Shown here one piece after another: positions 6,924 through 12,348 of a DNA stretch of 12,480 bases; the stretch's first letter is position 1; each line of letters opens with the position of its first letter. A program made the translations under genes and the position numbers. The stretch comes from Planctomycetota bacterium (GTDB lineage Bacteria > Planctomycetota > Planctomycetia > Pirellulales > Pirellulaceae): the NCBI GenBank assembly GCA_029259935.1, contig JAJDEH010000144.1, positions 1 to 12,480 of the forward strand. The letters run 5' to 3'. Below the pieces are notes generated by a model. That model was given only the letters and a program-made list of their open reading frames with translations, did not search any database and was not told where the DNA came from.

Positions 6924-7065
6924 GGCCAACAAGGCATCCACGCTTCGCCGCTTCGCCTACACCGCCCGGTTTTGTTCAGAGCGCGGCTTTGAAATACAAT
7001 CAACTCAATTTCACGACATGGTTCGCTTCGTTCGAGGCGGTGTCGTGGATGCCAACCCGTTGGCA
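6924..7065 (+). other. attC site 10
   Basis: R'' is GGCCAAC (6924-6930) and R' is GTTGGCA (7059-7065). Arms GGCATCCACG and CGTGGATGCC are perfect complements. The core is TACAATCAA (6995-7003). It is of the same family as attC 16. Confidence 0.93.
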
Positions 7066-7136
7066 GAACATCGCATATCTATAAACCACGCCGACGATTC
7101 TCTCCATACGACTGAAGCCGATAGTCGGCGGTCGAG

Positions 7137-7162
7137 CAAATGACCAAGGACAAATGACCAAG
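7137..7162 (+). repeat. Short direct repeat, CAAATGACCAAG twice
   Basis: CAAATGACCAAG occurs at 7137-7148 and again at 7151-7162, two bases apart, in the leader between attC 10 and the next gene. It may be a small duplication or a piece of a dispersed genomic repeat. No role is evident. Confidence 0.8.
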
Positions 7163-7196
7163 TCCTAGTTGGCTCGAAGGTGCCGAACAGAATCTT

Positions 7197-7958
7197 ATGT
7201 CTAATGCCCCGCAAGATTTCATTAATTTGTGGCAATACGGCAAGTTGCTTGTTGTCCACCGATCCAAGAGTCGGTTTCCTAATCGCTGCCTGAAGACCAA
7301 CGACGAAATCTTCGGCCGGCACACCAAAGTCAAATTGACTCGCCCGCAACGTCCTGGCGAAGAACCGCTCTCGGTATCGCTTTACGTCCCGCTGAATGGC
7401 CGCTGGCGACGCCGCAGCAAAAGGCTCGTCGGGATGCTAGTGTTATGGATCGGATTGTGCTTGTTTTTCGGCGGAGGCATTTACGCTGTCGTCGACCTTG
7501 AAAGCAACGCTGGGGTGATCGCTTCGATGTCAGGGACAATGTTGATGATCCTCAGTCCGTTGGTCCTTGCCTTTGAGTCGATTGGCGGGTTGCGACTCAA
7601 GTCGATCGATGGTGAATTCTATCGGATCGAGAGGGTTAGTCCCCGGTTTCTTGAAGGGTTGCCCCAGTTCGATGGCGAATCTCAATCGACCGAAGAGTTT
7701 GACGCCGCACATGGTGGCTCAGCGCGCCGGACGCCCACAGGGGTAACGACGCGAGGATCCTGTCTCGTCGCGGGGTTGCCAGCGGTGGGAGGAGTCGGAA
7801 TGCTGGCTTTCTTCGTTTTCAAGGGCATGCGGGCTGGTGGTGGCGGGCGAGTGATGGAGGGCGGCGGGCTGATGATCCTCTTGTTCGGTGCGATTGCCTT
7901 AGCAATTGGATTTGTCTGCTATGTGACCTTTCGCGTGTTTAAAAACTTCTTTGAATAA
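7197..7958 (+). CDS. Four-helix membrane protein of unknown function (253 aa)
   Basis: The soluble N-terminal part (1-70) contains WQYGKLLVVHRSKSRFPNRC, like a cytoplasmic motif that in related bacterial membrane proteins reads W-GK-LVV-LPxRCxxCN; here the second cysteine is replaced (CLKTND), so a metal site is unlikely. Four hydrophobic segments follow: about 77-99, 107-127, 189-208 and 222-243. Between helices two and three lies a loop with RVSPRFLEGLPQF, a stretch that in such proteins marks the end of a two-helix unit, so the C-terminal helix pair looks like an added module. The start at 7197 lies 131 bases after R' of attC 10, a long leader for this array, with no clear ribosome binding site. 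Function unknown. Confidence 0.82.
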   Translation: MSNAPQDFINLWQYGKLLVVHRSKSRFPNRCLKTNDEIFGRHTKVKLTRPQRPGEEPLSVSLYVPLNGRWRRRSKRLVGMLVLWIGLCLFFGGGIYAVVDLESNAGVIASMSGTMLMILSPLVLAFESIGGLRLKSIDGEFYRIERVSPRFLEGLPQFDGESQSTEEFDAAHGGSARRTPTGVTTRGSCLVAGLPAVGGVGMLAFFVFKGMRAGGGGRVMEGGGLMILLFGAIALAIGFVCYVTFRVFKNFFE

Positions 7959-8088
7959 GAGAGGCCGCGCTGTGCGCGAGTCTCCTGACCCCGCACATTC
8001 GTCCGGTCTCTTTCCACTCATGGGTGGACTGCTGCTCTGGCTGGCATCTAGGTTGTTCTTGTGGATCACGAATTGAATGCTTGTCGCC

Positions 8089-8227
8089 GCCCAACAATGA
8101 ATGCCCGCTGAGGGCCGGCGGCCACACCTTCCCCCTTGTTTCCACGCTCGTCCCCGTGGAGAATCAACTCTCACTCGACATCGGTCGCCTTCGATGAGGA
8201 CGGTGTCGGGCATTCAACCCATTGGCA
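8089..8227 (+). other. attC site 11, R' box with ATT in place of GTT
   Basis: R'' is GCCCAAC (8089-8095). Arms GAATGCCCG and CGGGCATTC are perfect complements. The box in R' position reads ATTGGCA (8221-8227): the base at the crossover, normally an invariant G, is A. The core is GAGAATCAA (8159-8167). Same family as attC 12, which has a normal GTT. Confidence 0.88.
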
Positions 8228-8238
8228 GGTCGAATGTT

Positions 8239-8550
8239 ATGTCGCAGAAACCGTACGACTCACCAGATGCTGATTCTGTAGACTCTACATCGTCAGGCGA
8301 TGCCGCTGCGCCTAAGTCCTCGAAATTGCCCCTTGGTGCCCATGTACTTTGCGGATGGCCTCTGCTGCTGGCTGCCGTCGGTGGCGCACTTGGTGGGGGA
8401 CTTGGAGGAGCGGCATATGTGATCAATATTGCGATCTACAAATCGACCTTGCCCGTACCCGTGAAGGCCGTGCTCAATATCGTGACTGGTATTGCCGCTA
8501 TTGCGATTTGGTTTGCGATTGCACTAGCGATCCATTCGGCGCGAAGCTGA
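8239..8550 (+). CDS. Small membrane protein with KPYDSP N-terminus (103 aa)
   Basis: The N-terminal 35 residues are polar and likely disordered, starting SQKPYDSPDADS; an NPYxSP-like motif at the N-terminus is a feature I know from many small planctomycetal membrane proteins. Two hydrophobic segments follow, about residues 40-65 (glycine-rich, GGALGGGLGGAAYVINIAIY) and 74-100. The ATG at 8239 is chosen because it opens this motif; the frame is open back to 8101 through the whole attC, which would add a meaningless leader. The protein probably sits in the inner membrane with its N-terminus in the cytoplasm. Function unknown. It is alone in its cassette (8222-8688). Confidence 0.82.
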   Translation: MSQKPYDSPDADSVDSTSSGDAAAPKSSKLPLGAHVLCGWPLLLAAVGGALGGGLGGAAYVINIAIYKSTLPVPVKAVLNIVTGIAAIAIWFAIALAIHSARS

Positions 8551-8557
8551 TTCCGGC

Positions 8558-8694
8558 AGCCAACAGTGAATGCCCGCTGGGGGCCTTCGGCCACACCTTC
8601 GCTCTTAATTCAACGCCCGTCCGTTGGAGAATCAAGTCTGCTCGACACTGGATGCCTTCGTTGACGGCGGTGTCGGGCATTCAAACCGTTGTAC
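8558..8694 (+). other. attC site 12
   Basis: R'' is AGCCAAC (8558-8564) and R' is GTTGTAC (8688-8694). Arms GAATGCCCG and CGGGCATTC are perfect complements. The core is GAGAATCAA (8627-8635). Confidence 0.92.
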
Positions 8695-8710
8695 GACCTC
8701 AGTTTATCCG

Positions 8711-9040
8711 ATGCGCTCCAGTATCAAGCTCGAATCCGAGATTATTGGCGATGGTCGGGAGGCTACGCGAGGTGACACGGTGACGGTTTCGTATGACCTT
8801 TCGCTCAACCGTGGCGACGTGGTGCAATCGCTCGACTTGTTTTCCTTTACACTTGACAAACGTGACGTAATCGCGGCGCTCGAATATGGCGTCGAAGGCA
8901 TGTGTGTGGGCGGGCGGCGTTGCTTTCGTGCTGGCCCGCATCTTGGATACCGCGACAAAGGCGTCGATGACATTATCCCACCGAATGCTGTACTGATTTT
9001 CGATCTCAAACTGCTTTCTGTCGCGCGCGATCTAGACTGA
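8711..9040 (+). CDS. FKBP-type peptidyl-prolyl cis-trans isomerase (109 aa)
   Basis: The whole protein is one FKBP domain of minimal size. In order it shows IIGDGREATRGDTVTVSYDL (first strands, with the conserved Tyr28), FSFTL, VIAALEYGVEGMCVGGRR (the VI-x-G-x-E-x-GV-x-GM-x-GG-R helix and turn), LGYRDKG (Tyr80 of the active-site loop) and IPPNAVLIFDLKLL (the last strand). FKBPs catalyse cis-trans isomerisation of X-Pro bonds during folding. No signal peptide is seen, so it acts in the cytoplasm. The loop after the second strand is short and lacks the Phe-Asp pair that lines the pocket in FKBP12, so activity may be low. The ATG at 8711 lies 17 bases after R' of attC 12; the frame is open further back through the attC. 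Cassette boxes GTTGTAC and GTACAAC are exact complements. Confidence 0.92.
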   Translation: MRSSIKLESEIIGDGREATRGDTVTVSYDLSLNRGDVVQSLDLFSFTLDKRDVIAALEYGVEGMCVGGRRCFRAGPHLGYRDKGVDDIIPPNAVLIFDLKLLSVARDLD

Positions 9041-9088
9041 CAGCTTTCAAGTTAATCACCGTGGAGACTCGCTTCCGCTGCAACGGTC

Positions 9089-9229
9089 GTACAACAGAGC
9101 ATCTGCCGCAGAGGCCCTGCGGGCACGCCTTCGCCTTTCATTTCACGGGCGCTCGCGTAAAATAACATTTAGTTGTTCGACGTTTTTCGCTTCGGTCTGG
9201 GGCGGCGTCGGCAGTGCTTCCCGTTGGCG
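9089..9229 (+). other. attC site 13
   Basis: R'' is GTACAAC (9089-9095) and R' is GTTGGCG (9223-9229). The left arm GCATCTGCCGC pairs with GCGGCGTCGGCAGTGC, leaving extrahelical bases. The core position holds TAAAATAAC. Confidence 0.88.
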
Positions 9230-9251
9230 GATCAGACTATTCAGAGTGGCG

Positions 9252-9575
9252 ATGACTGAGGCACCTGAAAACGACAATGTCCCAGACAAGTGTCCACCCC
9301 CTGGGACGTCCGAATACGATTCCTACATTGAGAAGCAATCGCGAAAGGCACTTATTGATGCGATGAATGCTCATCCCATCTTGCGAGTGTGCTCTACATT
9401 CGTGATCGTGATTCTTGGCACCGGAATCCTTTTCAGCGCGTTGGATGGTTTTCGAAATCGGCCCATGTGGGCTGCTATTCTCTCGTGTGTCGTGTTCGGC
9501 GTTTACGGCCTTTCGGTCCTGTCGTATCTCCGATACTGCTGGGGTAAACGTCGCCTTGATTATCCCGATGACTGA
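9252..9575 (+). CDS. Small two-helix membrane protein (107 aa)
   Basis: A polar N-terminal region of about 40 residues (TEAPENDNVPDKCPPPGTSE, then a charged stretch YIEKQSRKALIDAMNAH) leads into two hydrophobic segments, about residues 46-63 and 73-93, and a short basic tail (CWGKRRLDYPDD). It is likely an inner-membrane hairpin protein. No family recognised. ATG at 9252 is chosen; GTG at 9246 in the same frame would add two residues. It is the first of two genes in one cassette, with only 48 bases and no attC before the next gene, so the two are probably expressed and moved together. Confidence 0.78.
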   Translation: MTEAPENDNVPDKCPPPGTSEYDSYIEKQSRKALIDAMNAHPILRVCSTFVIVILGTGILFSALDGFRNRPMWAAILSCVVFGVYGLSVLSYLRYCWGKRRLDYPDD

Positions 9576-9623
9576 AAAGACCGTTGCCTGCCAAACCCAC
9601 AACTCATCTTGGGAATCCGTGAA

Positions 9624-10019
9624 ATGAACCCCGCCGTTTCTTCACCTTGGCCAATCGTTCTGACAGTCCTCACAGCGTTTCTTTTAAGCCCTTTTCGCAC
9701 ACCGGCTACTGGAGCCGACCGTGGGGTGTCGCCGGAGGATGTCACATCGGACCATTGGATTGGCCGATGGGAGGACGGAACAGGATACTTCGTTGACATC
9801 TCGAAAACCGACAAAGGTTTCAAGTTATCCCGCTCTGGCGAATTACATTCCGAATTGCGGTTCGTCGGCGCAACGAAAAAAGAACTCATTTACAGAGAAA
9901 CTTGGCCAACCTACATCCACATCTTGAAATACAAGTCCGAAGGCAAGATCCAGGACGTGTGGGTAGACATAGCGAAAAACACCGTCTCGGATGTTGTAAT
10001 TCTGCGCAGGACAAAATAG
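9624..10019 (+). CDS. Small secreted protein of unknown function (131 aa)
   Basis: The N-terminus (PWPIVLTVLTAFLLSPFRTP then ATGA) is a signal peptide with likely cleavage after about residue 31. The mature part looks beta-rich: HWIGRWEDGTGYFVDISKTD, LRFVGATKKELIYRE, YIHILKYKSEGKIQDVWVDI and VSDVVILRR. The WIGRWEDGTGYF...ISKT beginning resembles small lipocalin-like or lysozyme-inhibitor-like periplasmic proteins, but no diagnostic motif is present. ATG at 9624 is chosen; TTG at 9609 in frame would add five residues. It is the second gene of a two-gene cassette. Pairing a membrane protein with an exported one may be functional or may result from loss of an attC between them. Confidence 0.78.
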   Translation: MNPAVSSPWPIVLTVLTAFLLSPFRTPATGADRGVSPEDVTSDHWIGRWEDGTGYFVDISKTDKGFKLSRSGELHSELRFVGATKKELIYRETWPTYIHILKYKSEGKIQDVWVDIAKNTVSDVVILRRTK

Positions 10020-10022
10020 GCA

Positions 10023-10150
10023 AGCCAACACAGCATGGTCGCAACGCCGCTGTGCGGTCGTCTTCCTTCTTTCGCAACGCGGACTCGCGTAATAGAATCA
10101 ATCGTTGATCTACGGCGGCTGGGGATATTTAATCATGCTGCCCCTACGCC
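10023..10150 (+). other. attC site 14, R' box degraded
   Basis: R'' is AGCCAAC (10023-10029). The inner pairs CAGCATG and CATGCTG are complementary, and the core TAGAATCAA (10093-10101) is at the usual distance. Where R' is expected the sequence reads CTACGCC (10144-10150), lacking GTT, so this end should be inactive. Confidence 0.6.
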
Positions 10151-10269
10151 GTGGTGCCCGCTTCGGCAGACGAGTTACGACCCGCATTTGCTATTCTGGC
10201 CATTCACGCGTTAAGTTGGGGGAGTTTCCGATACTTCCCGACACGTTGTCGGCCAGAAACCCGTTAGCC
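10151..10269 (+). other. Partial attC (right part, R' intact), second copy
   Basis: Nearly the same 119 bases as 4663-4781, beginning at the same base and ending in R' GTTAGCC (10263-10269). It follows directly on the degraded attC 14 and has no R'' box of its own. It supplies the opening box of the WD40 cassette. Confidence 0.65.
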
Positions 10270-10293
10270 GAACACAATCTCGATTGCGATAAC

Positions 10294-11214
10294 ATGACCG
10301 CATGTGTGCAACGATCGAAGTGGCATGTAGACGGCGCGTCCTGCTTCCTTTTCCTCGGGCAGAACAGGCAACTGCTTTCGATCCAGAAGAACGGCCGTAA
10401 AACACAAGTGTGGTCAGTTGCCGACCAGGTCCTCATTTGCGAGTCCAGTCGATTCCAGAGTGCCATCCACGCAGCAGACTGCGTCAGTAACGATGGATTA
10501 ATCGTGCTGGGCGGGGGTGATCCGATGGACCCTGGAAATCCAAGGCTCAGTGAACTAGCCGTTTGGGATATGGCCACTGACCGCCTGATGTGGTCTCGGC
10601 GTGACGACGATGCCAAAGTCCATGACGTTGCCCTCAGCACCGACCAGCAAATCGCAGCATCCGTGAGCGCGTCGTTTCTCGTCCGTCTGTGGTCTGCAGA
10701 ATCCGGCGAACTGGTTCAAGACTTTGCACCGAACAATCACCACCAGCCTTTCTCTAAGGTAGTGTTCTCTGCTGATGGAAACCTCATCGCCGCCGCGTCG
10801 ATCGAAAACGTCTACGTGTGGGATCGTCAAACAGGCGAACTCGTCCATAAATTCGCACATGATACTTCCGTGTCTGCGTTGGCGTTTTCACCAGCCCATC
10901 AGCACCTCGTTTCGTTCAGCATCGAAAGAGGAGTCGTTCTCCACGACGTTGTCGCAAACTCGGCGGCTGAAGGGTTACGGATTGGTGAAGGTCGTATTAA
11001 CTGCCTCGCCTTTTCACCCAATGGCCGCCTGCTTCTCGCTGGCGGAGGTCGCACGAATGGAAAACTTTGGTGTTGGCAGTTGTCGGATCTCACGCCTCAG
11101 TTTGCGACCGACCTTCATGACAGACCAATTACGTCCATTTCCATCGCGCCTGGCGGAGACCTTGTGTCCACCGCCGCAGATGATCAAATCATCGCAATTT
11201 GGGAGCTTGAATAA
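10294..11214 (+). CDS. WD40-repeat beta-propeller protein (306 aa)
   Basis: Blade-ending motifs recur about every 40 residues: QVW (38-40), VWD (90-92), RLW (131-133), VWD (175-177), LHD (216-218), LWCW (258-261) and IWE (302-304). Typical VxFSxDGNLIAAAS strands come before several of them (156-169, 196-208, 238-250, 281-295). Seven blades make one complete propeller, which normally serves as a platform for protein binding; no enzyme domain is attached. There is no signal peptide, so it is cytoplasmic. The ATG at 10294 lies 25 bases after R'; the frame is open back to 10105 through the partial attC, but the propeller begins only here. It is a long gene for a cassette. Partner and role are unknown. 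Confidence 0.9.
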   Translation: MTACVQRSKWHVDGASCFLFLGQNRQLLSIQKNGRKTQVWSVADQVLICESSRFQSAIHAADCVSNDGLIVLGGGDPMDPGNPRLSELAVWDMATDRLMWSRRDDDAKVHDVALSTDQQIAASVSASFLVRLWSAESGELVQDFAPNNHHQPFSKVVFSADGNLIAAASIENVYVWDRQTGELVHKFAHDTSVSALAFSPAHQHLVSFSIERGVVLHDVVANSAAEGLRIGEGRINCLAFSPNGRLLLAGGGRTNGKLWCWQLSDLTPQFATDLHDRPITSISIAPGGDLVSTAADDQIIAIWELE

Positions 11215-11224
11215 CGTCCGTGGC

Positions 11225-11366
11225 GGCCAACACCGTTTGTTTGCTGGGCCGCCGAAGACGGCGGACGCTTCGTTTTGGTGCATACCGCGTCCTGATGTAG
11301 AATCAACTTGTCGATCGACGTTTCAGGTGTCGCAGGCACCGCGTCGAACAGACGAATCCGTTGGTC
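11225..11366 (+). other. attC site 15
   Basis: R'' is GGCCAAC (11225-11231) and R' is GTTGGTC (11360-11366). Arms CGTTTGTTTG and CGAACAGACG pair in part. The core TAGAATCAA is at 11298-11306. Confidence 0.88.
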
Positions 11367-11388
11367 GAACGCAAGCCGTGTGACTGCT

Positions 11389-11853
11389 ATGGTGCGAATG
11401 AAGGGTGAGCCAGAGGCAAACGTCTTTTTCACGTCGGAACAGGATGCGGCTATTGGGGCATCATCCGCCGTTGCCGATGGGGTAACAGGTGCAGCCCTTT
11501 ACGGCGTTTGCGCCGAAGGAATTGCCGCCCTACAGTACGCGATCACTGGCCAGGACTACGGTGCAGACGGAGTAGATCTAGACGTGCTCGGATCACACAA
11601 AGAAGTGTACGTCTACACCGAGATGCATGGCGGCTGGCTCTTTCGATTCCCAGATGAACTAGTTGATGCATTGGCGCATTTGGGTACAGGCGACGCACAT
11701 CGAGTTGGGAAGGCTTGGTCCAAGGCATTTCAAGTTGACGGCTGCCGACCATCCCTTGCGGACGTTTGTCAAATGCTTGAGCACTTGGTTGCCCTCGCAA
11801 AAAGTGCCGTTCAGCAAAGCAAGCCATTGTTTTGGCGGCAGGAAAGCTGCTGA
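11389..11853 (+). CDS. Soluble protein of unknown function (154 aa)
   Basis: No family recognised with confidence. There is no signal peptide or membrane helix. Visible stretches are FTSEQDAAIGASSAVADGVT, a region with YGADGVDLDVLGSHKEVYVY that may be a beta hairpin, WLFRFPDELVDALAHLG, GKAWSKAF, and a C-terminal helix VCQMLEHLVALAKSA ending in QQSKPLFWRQ. A final helix followed by a Phe-Trp strand recalls small proteins of immunity or DUF1877-like kind, but key motifs are lacking, so this is only a hint. ATG at 11389 is chosen; ATG at 11398 is also in frame. No clear ribosome binding site. Its cassette (11361-12000) is firmly bounded, as the boxes GTTGGTC and GACCAAC are exact complements. 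Confidence 0.8.
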   Translation: MVRMKGEPEANVFFTSEQDAAIGASSAVADGVTGAALYGVCAEGIAALQYAITGQDYGADGVDLDVLGSHKEVYVYTEMHGGWLFRFPDELVDALAHLGTGDAHRVGKAWSKAFQVDGCRPSLADVCQMLEHLVALAKSAVQQSKPLFWRQESC

Positions 11854-11864
11854 CCATCCTAGAC

Positions 11865-12006
11865 GACCAACAAGGCATTCACGCTACGCCGCTTCGCGGA
11901 CACCGCCCGACTTTGTTCATAACGCGGCTTTGTAATACAATCAACTCAGATTCACGACGTGGTTCGCTTCGTCAGATGCGGTGTCGTGAATGCCAAACCG
12001 TTAGTC
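11865..12006 (+). other. attC site 16
   Basis: R'' is GACCAAC (11865-11871) and R' is GTTAGTC (12000-12006). Arms GGCATTCACG and CGTGAATGCC are perfect complements. The core TACAATCAA is at 11936-11944. Same family as attC 10. Confidence 0.94.
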
Positions 12007-12027
12007 GTCGTAGCTTCGCAACGAAAT

Positions 12028-12246
12028 ATGAAGTATTACTCGGTCAGCGAAGCCGCGCAGATTTGCGGTGTGACGCCAGGGACAATCCGACGCTGGGTTC
12101 AGACTGGGAAATTGGACGATTACCACGCCAGCTCCCAATCGGACATTATGTCTCAGTCACACACGATCCGTATTTCCAAAGATGCCCTAGAAGCATATTG
12201 CGACGAGAATGGAATCGTCATGAAGTCGGGCCGCGATCGCCGCTAA
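12028..12246 (+). CDS. Excisionase/MerR-type helix-turn-helix DNA-binding protein (72 aa)
   Basis: Residues 3-26 are a winged helix-turn-helix of the HTH_17/excisionase type: YYSVSEAAQICGVTPGTIRR followed by WVQTGKL, with the wing running through HTIRISKDALEAYCDENG. This family includes phage and plasmid excisionases and small transcription factors, and binds a short DNA site. There is no other domain, as is usual for excisionases. The ATG at 12028 lies 22 bases after R' of attC 16. The TAA stop (12244-12246) is formed by the R'' box of attC 17. In a cassette array such a protein could regulate transcription or affect recombination, but cassette recombination is not known to need an excisionase, so this is speculation. 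Confidence 0.88.
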   Translation: MKYYSVSEAAQICGVTPGTIRRWVQTGKLDDYHASSQSDIMSQSHTIRISKDALEAYCDENGIVMKSGRDRR

Positions 12247-12336
12247 CAGCGCGCGGCCGCAGAGTTCGGCATCCATGCCGAATCGCCTTGAACTTTAGGC
12301 GACGCTCCAAATTTTTGGTAAAATGAACCGTTAGCC
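12241..12336 (+). other. attC site 17, right arm deleted
   Basis: R'' is CGCTAAC (12241-12247) and R' is GTTAGCC (12330-12336), but the site is only 96 bp. It follows attC 3 through the left arm and the core (TAAAATGAA, 12319-12327), then passes straight to CCGTT. The roughly 50 bases of right arm present in attC 2 and 3 are missing, so the normal hairpin cannot form. Confidence 0.82.
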
Positions 12337-12348
12337 GCGCCAAGATCC

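Noticed and set aside
6913..7143. Small plus-strand gene at 6913-7143
   Set aside because: It covers attC 10 almost completely; the peptide is translated recombination-site sequence.
8101..8238. N-terminal extension of the KPYDSP membrane protein
   Set aside because: It would be wholly attC-encoded, and the planctomycetal N-terminal motif begins right after the ATG at 8239.
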